In this document: positions 25,437 through 32,785 of the stretch, piece after piece
How positions within the stretch are numbered: the first letter of the stretch is position 1
How the letters are laid out: every line of letters begins with the position of its first letter
Source: Hymenobacter fodinae
Lineage (GTDB): Bacteria; Bacteroidota; Bacteroidia; Cytophagales; Hymenobacteraceae
NCBI RefSeq assembly: GCF_004745825.1
Contig: NZ_SRLA01000004.1
Span: 434,001-498,000, forward strand
Direction: 5' to 3'
DNA length: 64,000 nt
Position numbers and translations under genes: made by a program
Notes under the pieces: model-generated
Told to the model about the DNA's origin: nothing
Seen by the model: only the letters and a program-made list of their open reading frames with translations
Databases searched by the model: none

Positions 25437-26708
25437 ATGCTCCAACCATTTAAGGCCGTTAGTCTCTCCTTCAAGAAAGCTCCCCTAGAAATTCGGGAGC
25501 TGATTGCATTGGATGAGGCTGCCTGTCGCCGTTTCCTGCACACCCTCCACCACGAGCTAGGCCTCTCCGACCTGCTTGTGCTGAGCACCTGTAACCGTAC
25601 GGAAGTTTACTACTCCGCTGAGCGCGACCAGAGCCCCGCTATCATTGAGGCCTTAGGTCAGCTCAAAGGATTGGCCAATATCAGCCACTACTTCCCTTAC
25701 TTCGATATTCTCGACGAACACGCCGACGCCGTGCGTCACCTCTTTGAGGTAGCCATGGGCCTCGATGCCCAGGTGGTGGGCGACCTGCAGATCAGCAACC
25801 AAGTGAAGCAGGCCTACCAGTGGTCGGCGGATGAGGACGCGGCAGGCCCCTTCCTGCACCGAGTGCTGCACACGGTGTTCTTCACCAATAAGCGGGTCCA
25901 ACAGGAGACATCCTTCCGCGACGGCGCTGCCTCCACCTCTTACGCGGCCCTGGAGCTGGTAGAAGAGCTGACCGGCGACGTGGCCAACCCACGCGTACTG
26001 GTAGTAGGCCTAGGCGAGATTGGCGCCGACGTGTGCCGCCACCTCGGCGACAGCAAGCTGTTCACCGACGTGACCATCTGTAACCGCACTCGCTCTAAGG
26101 CTGAGCTGCTGGCCGAAGAATGCGGCCTGAAAGTGCTCAACTTTGAGGATTTGGTGCAGGGCATGAAGGATGCCGACGTAATCATTTCCAGTATTTCCCG
26201 CTCTGAGCCCTTCTTCACCACCGAAATGGTAGAGCGCCTAGACGTGCTGAACTACAAGTTCTTTATTGACCTCTCGGTACCCCGCAGCATTGAGGCTGAT
26301 GTAGAGAACGTACCCGGCGTGCTTGTATATAACATCGACGCCATCCACAGCAAAGCCTCGGCCGCACTGGAGCGCCGCTTGGCCGCCGTACCGCAAGTAC
26401 GTGCCATTATTGAAGAAAGCTTGGCGGGTCTACAAGACTGGACCAAGGAGATGATGGTGTCGCCGACCATTCAGAAGCTAAAGAACGCCCTGGAGCAAAT
26501 CCGCCTCGAAGAGATGGACCGCTTCCAGAAGAAGATGACGCCCGAAGAAGCCCGCCGCGTTGATGACATCACGAAGTCGTTGATGCAGAAAGTGCTCAAG
26601 ATGCCGGTATTGCAGCTCAAAGCCGCCTGCAAGCGCGGTGAGGCCGACCAGCTCATCGACGTGCTCACCGACCTCTTTGACCTTGAACGTCAGCCCGACT
26701 TGGCCTAG
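25437..26708 (+). CDS. hemA: Glutamyl-tRNA reductase HemA
   Basis: 423 residues. First enzyme of the C5 tetrapyrrole pathway, reducing Glu-tRNA to glutamate-1-semialdehyde. The catalytic cysteine lies in LSTCNRTEVYY (Cys52). Next come the glutamyl-tRNA domain with MGLDAQVVGDLQISNQVKQAY, the NADPH-binding VLVVGLGEIGADVCRHL and the dimerisation domain with a long C-terminal helix. Full length. The prophage integrase starts 396 nt downstream. Confidence 0.95.
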   Translation: MLQPFKAVSLSFKKAPLEIRELIALDEAACRRFLHTLHHELGLSDLLVLSTCNRTEVYYSAERDQSPAIIEALGQLKGLANISHYFPYFDILDEHADAVRHLFEVAMGLDAQVVGDLQISNQVKQAYQWSADEDAAGPFLHRVLHTVFFTNKRVQQETSFRDGAASTSYAALELVEELTGDVANPRVLVVGLGEIGADVCRHLGDSKLFTDVTICNRTRSKAELLAEECGLKVLNFEDLVQGMKDADVIISSISRSEPFFTTEMVERLDVLNYKFFIDLSVPRSIEADVENVPGVLVYNIDAIHSKASAALERRLAAVPQVRAIIEESLAGLQDWTKEMMVSPTIQKLKNALEQIRLEEMDRFQKKMTPEEARRVDDITKSLMQKVLKMPVLQLKAACKRGEADQLIDVLTDLFDLERQPDLA

Positions 26709-26797
26709 GCCAGTCTGCCTTGAGATATAAGCCCCCACAGTTGGCGAAACGAATTGCCCTTACCTCCGGCGTGGAAGTAAGCCCTGATAGTCTGCCG

Positions 26798-26829
26798 CCG
26801 CCGAATCAGTATATCTGGTTCGGCGGTTT
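26798..26829 (+). terminator. Terminator hairpin of hemA
   Basis: Perfect 8-bp arms CCGCCGAA and TTCGGCGG with a 13-nt loop, followed by TTTG. Marks the end of the last host gene before the prophage. The T-tract is short. Confidence 0.6.
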
Positions 26830-26880
26830 GCGTTTCTGCGCATTCTAGGCGGTTTCCATAACTGCAGTGTGACTGTACGC

Positions 26881-26932
26881 CAGTGACCAAGTCAGTGACC
26901 AGCGCAATATGATGCATTTCGTCAGTGACCAG
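26881..26932. repeat. Three direct repeats of GTCAGTGACCAG (candidate integrase arm-type sites)
   Basis: Copies at 26881-26889 (partial, CAGTGACCA), 26891-26902 and 26921-26932, about 170-225 nt upstream of the integrase gene. Short direct repeats beside an integrase gene are where arm-binding sites of tyrosine recombinases occur. The role is inferred from position. Confidence 0.55.
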
Positions 26933-27104
26933 CCTAGCATACTGGGCCTACCTCCACCGTGCTAATCAATTTGGCATACAGTAGAAAATGAATATTCCTG
27001 TCTCTCATGCTTTTAGCTGGGTGAATACCTGCTTTATTGGATATACGCCGTATAACTAGCATCTTACCTACTGAGACCTGCCAGTTTATACTAAGCCTAT
27101 TAGC

Positions 27105-28376
27105 ATGATTACCTACGAGTACAACATGAAGGAGCCCTACTTATGGAGGCGAGCTAATCGGGCACATGCTACAACGGACAAGGCGCCCATTATTCTACGT
27201 ATAGAAATTATTGGCTACGAGCGGGCAGAGTTCGCAACGGGCGTTACAGCTACCACATCCGAGTGGAACCAGGACACGCAACGCCTGCAGGTCGGGCGTG
27301 GAGCCAGCAAGGAAGAACAACTGCTGGTCCGGTCGTATAACAACAAGCTCATTGACTGGATTCGCAAAAGTGAGCAAGTGTATGATAGTCTTAAAAGTCA
27401 GGGCCATGATCCTACCCCCGCCGAAATTCGGGAGGTGCTACGCGGCTCAGGCTCCCGCACGCAGAAGAAGCAGACCTTGCTGGATTGCTTAGAGCTGCTA
27501 TACACGCACCTATCAGATAAAGAGCGGCAACCTTCTACTCTCACCAATGCCCGCCTCGTCATTGGGTTTGTAAAGGAATACTTAGCGGTGCTGCGCAAAC
27601 CCAACCTCCCAGCCGTGCAGGTAGACCGCAAGTGGTGCCGGGCCTTGGAGCGCTGGTGTATTGCCCGTCCCATGACGGGGGCTTCCATCCGTAAATACAT
27701 CAGCTTCATCATTCGAGCCGTCAACATGGCTATTGACGAAGGATGGCTAAAGGACAACAAGCTGGCGGGCTATCGTTACGTGTCGGAACTGGAGTCCGCA
27801 GAGAAGCGGTATTTGACCCAAGACGAGCTGAATAAGCTACGGGTGTTCTGTTTCACTACGGACACGAAGAATCAGACCTTGGACCAGGTGCGGGACCTGT
27901 TCGTGTTTTGCTGCTATACAGGACTCTCTTTTGTAGACTATGTGCGCTTTGCCCGCACTCCCGATACGTTTCTTTCTTCCGTACCGAACAAGGCTGGCCA
28001 ACCCGTGCAGGGTATTGGTATGTCCCGTCAGAAGATTCAATACTTAGGCAAAGGCTTTTGGGTGCCCCTATTCCCCGTGTCGAAGGAGCTTCTGTTCACC
28101 AAGTACGCTCGTCAGCTCCCAATTTATGAGTCGTCCTATGTGAACGAGAATCTAAAACACATTGCCCGCTTAGTTGACCTGAGCCTACTGGACTTGAGTC
28201 ATAAGGATGCCCGCAGCACGTTCGCTCAGATGATGCGTGACCAATTTGGGTTGAAGCTAGCGGCTGAGATGGCCGGGCACACAGAGGCAATGGCGAATGC
28301 TCGCTACTCCAGTGCCAGCCCGCAATACATTATCGAACAGCTATCTATTCTTGGCGCCCCTCTCACGCACAACTAA
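27105..28376 (+). CDS. int: Phage tyrosine integrase (Bacteroidota type)
   Basis: 423 residues. N-terminal arm-binding domain (1-115), SAM-like core-binding domain (about 125-225) and catalytic domain (235-423). Catalytic segments: TGLSFVDY (residues 273-280), with Ser275 where most recombinases have the first Arg; K367-x-x-R370 in SHKDARSTFA; H392 in AGHTEA; nucleophile Tyr401. The Ser-for-Arg change is known from the CTnDOT integrase IntDOT. Start ATG 27105; ATG 27126 also possible. First gene of a short + strand group ending at the terminator at 28721. Confidence 0.92.
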   Translation: MITYEYNMKEPYLWRRANRAHATTDKAPIILRIEIIGYERAEFATGVTATTSEWNQDTQRLQVGRGASKEEQLLVRSYNNKLIDWIRKSEQVYDSLKSQGHDPTPAEIREVLRGSGSRTQKKQTLLDCLELLYTHLSDKERQPSTLTNARLVIGFVKEYLAVLRKPNLPAVQVDRKWCRALERWCIARPMTGASIRKYISFIIRAVNMAIDEGWLKDNKLAGYRYVSELESAEKRYLTQDELNKLRVFCFTTDTKNQTLDQVRDLFVFCCYTGLSFVDYVRFARTPDTFLSSVPNKAGQPVQGIGMSRQKIQYLGKGFWVPLFPVSKELLFTKYARQLPIYESSYVNENLKHIARLVDLSLLDLSHKDARSTFAQMMRDQFGLKLAAEMAGHTEAMANARYSSASPQYIIEQLSILGAPLTHN

Positions 28377-28462
28377 TGCCTACTCCCCTCACCTCCCGCA
28401 AACGACTCTACATCTTCCGCTGGTGGCGTACGGCTGCTGGTCGGGCTAGCAATGTGTATTAA
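28376..28462 (+). CDS. Tiny basic ORF overlapping the integrase stop
   Basis: 28 codons, start overlapping the integrase stop as TAATG, so it could be translationally coupled. The peptide is basic and aromatic (RKRLYIFRWWRTAAGR). No family known; it may be chance, as it is very short. Confidence 0.3.
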   Translation: MPTPLTSRKRLYIFRWWRTAAGRASNVY

Positions 28463-28473
28463 CAAACACCACT

Positions 28474-28713
28474 ATGTTTTGCAACACAAAAGAGAACCCC
28501 GCCTCCCTGTGGGTAGGAGACAATTACTTTGCTATTTGGCAAGAGGATGGTGGCATTCGAGCGGAGATACCCAACCAAGGCGGTACGTGGTGGCACCAGG
28601 CCAAGCAGCCCCACCGCAATCTAGAGGAGGTACTCGACAGCATGTTCCCCGGTTGGCCCGTTGCCTTCAATGTAGCCGTACGAGGGGCTCAGTTCTGTGA
28701 GCCTTATATATAG
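28474..28713 (+). CDS. Hypothetical 79-residue protein downstream of int
   Basis: Starts MFCNTKENPASLWVGDNYFAI, contains several Trp and an acidic C-terminal part. It follows the integrase group on the + strand and ends 8 nt before a strong terminator. An overlapping frame of similar length (28452-28700) is Arg-rich and less protein-like, so this frame is preferred. Function unknown; a small excisionase is not recognisable. Confidence 0.6.
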   Translation: MFCNTKENPASLWVGDNYFAIWQEDGGIRAEIPNQGGTWWHQAKQPHRNLEEVLDSMFPGWPVAFNVAVRGAQFCEPYI

Positions 28714-28720
28714 ACACACG

Positions 28721-28764
28721 AAACCCCCAGCTGGTGCGCTTCTAGGAGTGGCGTCCGGGGGTTT
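28721..28764. terminator. Intrinsic terminator of the integrase group
   Basis: AAACCCCC (28721-28728) pairs with GGGGGTTT (28757-28764), with T-rich sequence following. It also stands at the 3-prime side of the - strand tRNA gene and may end both transcripts. Confidence 0.75.
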
Positions 28765-28822
28765 ATTTGTGTGTTATAGATAAGCGCTGCCAGTCTGATA
28801 CACGCAGGAAGCTGGCTAGCTG

Positions 28823-28894
28823 TCATCTGTCGCGGGCTCGAACCGCGCTCCTTCCATACCCCAAGTATGGCGGCCAACCTTTGCCATCAGATGA
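28823..28894 (-). tRNA. tRNA-Pro(UGG)-like gene in the prophage
   Basis: Folded by eye on the - strand. 7-bp acceptor stem (TCATCTG/CAGATGA), 3-bp D stem GGC/GCC with loop AAAGGTTG containing GG, 5-bp anticodon stem CCATA/TATGG around loop CTTGGGG (anticodon TGG at 28863-28861, G37), variable loop AAGGAG, 5-bp T stem CGCGG/CCGCG with TTCGAGC loop. No encoded CCA; one extra A lies between T stem and acceptor and position 8 is A not T, so it is slightly non-canonical. A TATATTTA promoter-like element lies just upstream (28907-28900). Confidence 0.65.
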
Positions 28895-28899
28895 TAGAG

Positions 28900-28911
28900 T
28901 AAATATACACA
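28900..28911 (-). promoter_or_regulatory. Promoter-like TGTGTATATTTA upstream of the tRNA-like gene
   Basis: The same 12-mer lies at 30155-30166, directly upstream of another phage gene. TATATTTA matches the -7 element at 7 of 8 positions and ends 5 nt from the tRNA 5-prime end. Confidence 0.45.
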
Positions 28912-28912
28912 A

Positions 28913-28959
28913 AACCCGGCGGCTTCTGCACTCCCAATCGAGTACCGCCTATCCGGGTT
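28913..28959 (-). terminator. Two-part hairpin followed by TTTTG on the - strand
   Basis: Outer arms AACCCGG/CCGGGTT and inner GGCGG/CCGCC alternatives. On the - strand the stem ends GCCGGGTTTTG. It separates the small ORF at 28964-29065 from the tRNA-like gene. Confidence 0.5.
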
Positions 28960-28963
28960 GTGG

Positions 28964-29065
28964 TTAAAACAGGGCAAGTCCAAGAACCCCTGCCTGACGG
29001 AGAACGCACTGGCTACTTCGTAGTCCAAGCACCCGTGTTTGCCGGTAGCTAAGCGGCTTGTGCAT
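28964..29065 (-). other. Candidate small transcription unit (33-codon ORF or sRNA)
   Basis: TATATTCG (29074-29067), 7 of 8 bases of the -7 element, is one nucleotide from ATG 29065. A 33-codon ORF follows, with two CTTGGACT repeats giving VLGL twice, then a hairpin terminator. Either a leaderless peptide or a small RNA is possible. Nothing else accounts for this stretch. Confidence 0.3.
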
Positions 29066-29115
29066 ACGAATATACGACAACTGAAGGACATTGATGCCCC
29101 TCAGTTAGATATAAG

Positions 29116-29151
29116 AAAGCCCTGGCACTACTTGGGGTAGGCTAGGGCTTT
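29116..29151 (-). terminator. Terminator at the end of the phage late transcript
   Basis: AAAGCCCT (29116-29123) pairs with AGGGCTTT (29144-29151). It lies 30 nt after the last - strand late gene. Confidence 0.7.
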
Positions 29152-29181
29152 CGGTTGTCGTTATGGTAAGGGAGAGTAGGG

Positions 29182-29310
29182 TTACCAAAAATACCAGATA
29201 GCTGCAATGGCTATCACTGTATAGGTAAGCCAGCCTAGTTTCGTGGTGGGGTTGAAGAACAGCAGGAAGCCATCAACTAAGCCTTCTAGGTAATCGTCGT
29301 GGTCGTCCAT
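29182..29310 (-). CDS. Small single-helix membrane protein (42 residues)
   Basis: Starts MDDHDDYLEGLVDGFLLFF, followed by WLTYTVIAIAAIWYFW, a C-terminal transmembrane helix. Acidic N-terminus. It lies 29 nt after the start of the DUF3307-like gene on the same strand and is followed by the late terminator. No family recognised; its place at the end of the lysis block suggests a membrane role. Confidence 0.5.
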   Translation of the reverse strand: MDDHDDYLEGLVDGFLLFFNPTTKLGWLTYTVIAIAAIWYFW

Positions 29311-29339
29311 AGCTTACTTTGTCTGATTCTAAAAGGGGG

Positions 29340-29693
29340 CTACAGCCAGCGCATAGCTGCGTAGTTGATTGTTAAATGCAGGGTATTATCAATGATTACC
29401 ATAAGCCAGAACGCCATGTAGGGCGGCTTACTTTCGGCATATCCAAAAGGCCCCACTACCTCAATCCGATTATATATTCGTATCCAATACAACGCCAACC
29501 GATAGCGGTCAATCAGGAAGTGTGTGCCAAATAAGACAGCCCAAGCCAGCGGCGAAGGTGCAATTAGGGTAAAAGGCAGCGCGTACAGCAGAGCGTGAAC
29601 AAAGGCGGGCCAATGGGCTTTTGTCTTGTTCTGTGCCATCCAATCGTTTTGCAACACGTAGTCGCCCAACAAGTGCAGGAGTATTTGCTCCAT
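29340..29693 (-). CDS. DUF3307-like membrane protein
   Basis: 117 residues with about three hydrophobic helices. The start LLHLLGDYVLQNDWMAQNKTKAHWPAFVHALLYALPF, with HxxGD...QxxxxAxxKxK and later HFLIDRYRLALYW, is the pattern of DUF3307 proteins, which are common in phage genomes and of unknown function. Part of the - strand chain with the zinc-motif gene 2 nt upstream. Confidence 0.75.
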   Translation of the reverse strand: MEQILLHLLGDYVLQNDWMAQNKTKAHWPAFVHALLYALPFTLIAPSPLAWAVLFGTHFLIDRYRLALYWIRIYNRIEVVGPFGYAESKPPYMAFWLMVIIDNTLHLTINYAAMRWL

Positions 29694-29695
29694 AC

Positions 29696-30151
29696 TTATG
29701 TGTTAGTAGTAAGAATTGGTTGCTTCATAATCTTCTGGCAGCCGGGGCATACATACCCAAAGCGTCCTGTGTTTACCCAGCCCTTTTCGGTGAGTTGGTC
29801 AGGTAGGATCAATACACCTTTACCTAAGTCCTCCACCGTGAGGCACACGCCACAGGTGGCAAGCCACGGGTTAGGGTTATCCCAAAGAGAGGATGATGCC
29901 TCGCGCGCTACACTCCCTTTCCTTTGATTGGTAGTTGCGTCTGAAGCATCAACAACAACAGGCGGCGCGTCTAAGCAAACAGGATTGCCAGCGGGTTCTG
30001 CCCCATAAGAACGTCTTACAATTCGGGCGGCTCTAGCATCCCCCTCTTGGTCGAAGTGCGTGGCAATAAGGGCAGCATAGTTCAACACTTTTTGCGTGTC
30101 ACCTGCTAGTGCGGCCTCTACAATCTTGGCTACTTGAACGGCGTTGCTCAT
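29696..30151 (-). CDS. Hypothetical protein with AAA-adaptor-like N-terminus and zinc-ribbon C-terminus
   Basis: 151 residues from ATG 30151 (an open frame upstream lacks a promoter). The N-terminus VEAALAGDTQKVLNYAALIATHF plus DQEGDARAARIVRRSYG resembles the helical N-terminal domain found before some AAA ATPases, though no ATPase follows. The C-terminus has CGVCL...CPGC, a possible zinc site. The TATATTTA/TGTGTATATTTA element at 30155-30166 lies directly against the start codon. Function unknown. Confidence 0.6.
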   Translation of the reverse strand: MSNAVQVAKIVEAALAGDTQKVLNYAALIATHFDQEGDARAARIVRRSYGAEPAGNPVCLDAPPVVVDASDATTNQRKGSVAREASSSLWDNPNPWLATCGVCLTVEDLGKGVLILPDQLTEKGWVNTGRFGYVCPGCQKIMKQPILTTNT

Positions 30152-30152
30152 G

Positions 30153-30166
30153 TATAAATATACACA
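30153..30166 (-). promoter_or_regulatory. Palindromic promoter/operator TGTATAAATATACA region
   Basis: TGTATA and TATACA form an inverted repeat with AA between them, overlapping TATATTTA (7/8 to the -7 element). It ends a few nt before ATG 30151, so the transcript would be almost leaderless. Confidence 0.45.
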
Positions 30167-30352
30167 GAATAAATGGTTTAAACTATTGATAATCAGTATA
30201 CTTATCCACAATTTTACCACATATCAACACGAAGAAAGCCGACGTGCACACCGGCCTTCCCTCCGATACAAACCTCGGCGTGACTGTGTGCAATCACTCG
30301 GGTTACCCCTACCCGAACGGTCCATCCACATCTGAGCTGGGTAGGGGATGCG

Positions 30353-30769
30353 TTAGGCCACTTGGTCAAACAGAAGCAGTAATTCAATTGCTCCTACCCA
30401 AGCCACAATGCGTAAGATGAGACTAGCCAGTCTCCCTGATGACTTAGGGGTAAGTCTACGGAGTATTCTATCTAATACTGCTGATTCCCCCACTGTGAAG
30501 GCAGGCACTCCAACTGTGTGATTTAGCACCACATCAAACACAGCGAGACGTAAGAGCAGTCCCACCCCTGCTAGGTGCAATCCATACTTGCTGGCTACAG
30601 CGCCAACAAACAGCCCATAGCATACAGGGTATAGGGTGTGCAGCGACAGGTTCACTGTAGGCTGCTCAACTGGTGGCACATAGCGCCGTGTCAGCCTATT
30701 TAATAGGCCTTGAGAGTAAGCATCAGCTAGCACATACGCTAGAAGCCCAAGTGCGCCAACTACTTCCAT
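30353..30769 (-). CDS. Hypothetical membrane protein
   Basis: 138 residues, four hydrophobic stretches (start VVGALGLLAYVLADAY, middle LFVGAVASKYGLHLAGVGLLLRLAVFDVVLN, end ILRIVAWVGAIELLLLF). The start overlaps the end of the next gene upstream by 10 nt, showing coupling. Near the lysis genes; no family recognised. Confidence 0.6.
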   Translation of the reverse strand: MEVVGALGLLAYVLADAYSQGLLNRLTRRYVPPVEQPTVNLSLHTLYPVCYGLFVGAVASKYGLHLAGVGLLLRLAVFDVVLNHTVGVPAFTVGESAVLDRILRRLTPKSSGRLASLILRIVAWVGAIELLLLFDQVA

Positions 30770-31125
30770 GTCTGCTGTATTGCGACGGTCTGATCGTATC
30801 CTTCCGCATTAGTAAAGGTGTAGGTGGTTGCTAGTTCCTCTGCCTTGGCAGCGGTAGCTTCCTCCCGCACTAGTTCAGGGTCGCGTTCTACGGCGCAGCT
30901 AGTGGCACCAGCGGCTAGGAGTAGCAGGGCAACCACAGGCACAATGTCGGTTTTCGCCGAACGCCAGTACACGAATACAAACAGCGCAACACACGATATA
31001 GGCCACCAAATAGTAGACAAGTCGCCGTGCCGCTGATAGTCGGTGTAGGTGAGTACAGCGCCCACTATGCCAATTAGGGCAATAGCTAATAGGGTAAATT
31101 GAGAGCCTTTAGAAAGACGTTTCAT
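30760..31125 (-). CDS. Hypothetical membrane protein of the lysis region
   Basis: 121 residues: two N-terminal transmembrane helices (FTLLAIALIGIVGAVLTY and WWPISCVALFVFVYW), a third hydrophobic segment ending in a lipobox-like LLLAAGATSC, and an acidic helical tail. The cysteine at about residue 77 is not an N-terminal signal here, so lipidation is doubtful. Located next to the endolysin gene. Confidence 0.6.
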   Translation of the reverse strand: MKRLSKGSQFTLLAIALIGIVGAVLTYTDYQRHGDLSTIWWPISCVALFVFVYWRSAKTDIVPVVALLLLAAGATSCAVERDPELVREEATAAKAEELATTYTFTNAEGYDQTVAIQQTWK

Positions 31126-31152
31126 AGGAAAGGACGTAAAGAGTGAAAGGGA

Positions 31153-31623
31153 TTAGGATACTTTCTTGACCTTGCTAGCCCAGCCAGTCACCTCAAAATG
31201 AGGCAGGTCTTTAAAGGAGTGGAAGTTGCCGCCCCACGTAATACCCGGGTACCGTAGCACGTAGGCGGCGAACTTCTTGAATAAGGATTCCGACCAGTCT
31301 AGCACACCATTACCCTTATCAAAGGCCACATCGAAGGCCATAGCGGGCAGGTAGTTATGCGGACTCTGCCCCCCCTTGGCGTTGGTTACCTTGCGCTTGC
31401 CTTCCACCGGCCCGAGCAAGTAGAGGTTCAGGGGTTTGCGGAGTGCATTAACCTTTGCCAGGGGTTCGCGGCCTTGGGCGTAGAAAGCATTCTGCACCGC
31501 AGGGCTTCGATAGGTGAAGCTGAGTAGAGGTTTTGGCAGCGTGGGGTTGTCTTTAATAAACTGTGCTTTCGCCTCGGTATAGGCGTGCTGCAGCAGCGAA
31601 TGGAGTTGGTTGATGTCAGCCAT
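31153..31623 (-). CDS. Endolysin: M15-type D-Ala peptidase
   Basis: 156 residues. Zinc ligands are in SPHNYLPAMAFDVAF (His, Asp of the SxHxxxxAxD motif) and PHFEVTGW (second His), the pattern of peptidase M15/VanY-type endolysins that cut peptidoglycan peptides. No signal peptide, so export would depend on the adjacent holin-like protein. Next to holin candidate and spanin-like genes. Confidence 0.85.
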   Translation of the reverse strand: MADINQLHSLLQHAYTEAKAQFIKDNPTLPKPLLSFTYRSPAVQNAFYAQGREPLAKVNALRKPLNLYLLGPVEGKRKVTNAKGGQSPHNYLPAMAFDVAFDKGNGVLDWSESLFKKFAAYVLRYPGITWGGNFHSFKDLPHFEVTGWASKVKKVS

Positions 31624-31626
31624 ATA

Positions 31627-31905
31627 TCAGAGGTTAGGAGTGACCATCTTTTCTTCGGGCTCCACTGCTGGGGTTATCTGTGAGGCATCATCTACCGCCA
31701 GGGAGCAGATAGCCGCAATACCCCCGAACAAGGCAGCAGCACAGGCCAAAATCGTTGGGAGCACCGGTGGCAGCTTATCCGAAATGGTAGCCACCGTGAC
31801 CGTTAGCGTAGTGAAGGCTGCCGAGGCAGCAGCGGTGCGCTTCTGTACTTTCTTCCAAAAGGCAGGAGTAGGCAGCGAAAGCCTAGCTTTGATTTCGTCG
31901 AGCAT
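31627..31905 (-). CDS. Holin candidate
   Basis: 92 residues with two predicted membrane helices (FTTLTVTVATISDKLPPVL weakly, and LPTILACAAALFGGIAAICSL) and a charged N-terminus plus acidic C-terminus. Small size, topology and position 3 nt before the endolysin gene are the basis. Start overlaps the stop of the upstream lipoprotein gene (TAATG). Holins share no sequence, so this is inference. Confidence 0.6.
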   Translation of the reverse strand: MLDEIKARLSLPTPAFWKKVQKRTAAASAAFTTLTVTVATISDKLPPVLPTILACAAALFGGIAAICSLAVDDASQITPAVEPEEKMVTPNL

Positions 31906-32090
31906 TAGTGATTCGATTTAGTAGGCGGGTAGTTCTGAGGCCGGTAGGGAGAGAGCCAATCCGGCCGGCGGCTGGTAGTATCCACAGCGGGTTTATAGTT
32001 CACTTGGGTAGCGGGCAACTGTCCGTCATTGATGAATTGAGACGTGCGGCACCCCGTAAGCAGGCAGAGGCCGAGAACTAGACGGGTCAT
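31905..32090 (-). CDS. Small outer-membrane lipoprotein (Rz1/o-spanin-like)
   Basis: 61 residues. MTRLVLGLCLLTGCRTSQF has a clear lipobox (LTGC, Cys14). The rest is short, polar and proline-rich, as in Rz1-type o-spanins. ATG 32090 overlaps the TGA of the upstream spanin-like gene (ATGA). An upstream in-frame ATG exists but would sit inside the other gene and hide the signal. Confidence 0.6.
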   Translation of the reverse strand: MTRLVLGLCLLTGCRTSQFINDGQLPATQVNYKPAVDTTSRRPDWLSPYRPQNYPPTKSNH

Positions 32091-32773
32091 AGCCGCGGGG
32101 TTTGTCGTCGACGAATCAGCCACACAAGGCCGGCCACAACCAGAAAGAGCAGCAGCCAAAACCAGCTTTTTAGTATCAGCCACAGCTTGGCCCAAAAGCT
32201 GGGCTTCTCAATTCGAATAGGCTGCACAGTACCCTGCTTGATGATGGTGGGCACCTCTACCTTGCGCTCCTTGCTAATGGAGCTGACATGTACTACTCCA
32301 GTCGGGTCAACCCATGCCTTTACTATCAGATCGCCTACTTCCTGCTTTACTGTATCACGGCTGAGTAGCGGCCGTTCATGCAGGATTTTCGCAAGCCGGG
32401 CCTTGGTACGGGCTAGGTCGGCTATACTGGCACTGTCGGCTTGATGGAGTTGATGGGAGGCACTTTGCAGTAGCGAGTCGACCAGGGTTTTATCTGTAGC
32501 CGGCGTCGACTTGGCGGGCACCGTTACCGTGATGGTTTCGCCGGGCACCTTCACAATCACAGTCTTTTCAACCACTTTGGTTGTCTCCCCTATCAGGCCG
32601 GGGTTCTTCTCGACTAGCCCGGCCAGCTGCTCTTTGGCAGGCAGGCGGGAGACGCGTAATGCTTCATCGGCGGCGGCGCGTTCAGCCCGCTTCACAGAGC
32701 GTTTAGCAATCATGCGCTCTGTGCAAGATGAAAGTAAGAGCAGGCAGCAGAACAGGCGAAAGAGGTGTTTCAT
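32087..32773 (-). CDS. Unimolecular-spanin-like protein (lipoprotein signal plus C-terminal membrane helix)
   Basis: 228 residues. N-terminal lipoprotein signal MKHLFRLFCCLLLLSSC (Cys17), a long predicted helical/beta periplasmic region with heptad-like EALRVSRLPAKEQLAGLVEK, and a C-terminal transmembrane helix LILKSWFWLLLFLVVAGLVWLI followed by RRR. This is the layout of a u-spanin, which links outer and inner membranes in phage lysis. It lies among holin, endolysin and lipoprotein genes. Spanin function is inferred. Confidence 0.6.
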   Translation of the reverse strand: MKHLFRLFCCLLLLSSCTERMIAKRSVKRAERAAADEALRVSRLPAKEQLAGLVEKNPGLIGETTKVVEKTVIVKVPGETITVTVPAKSTPATDKTLVDSLLQSASHQLHQADSASIADLARTKARLAKILHERPLLSRDTVKQEVGDLIVKAWVDPTGVVHVSSISKERKVEVPTIIKQGTVQPIRIEKPSFWAKLWLILKSWFWLLLFLVVAGLVWLIRRRQTPRL

Positions 32774-32785
32774 GGCAAAGTCAGG

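Noticed and set aside
26709..27104. tRNA at the integration site
   Set aside because: No cloverleaf found between hemA and int; the only tRNA-like gene is inside the phage.
28816..29091. A 91-codon - strand frame over the tRNA-like region
   Set aside because: Crosses the tRNA-like stems and hairpins; Cys/Ser-rich composition unlike a protein; structure fits RNA better.
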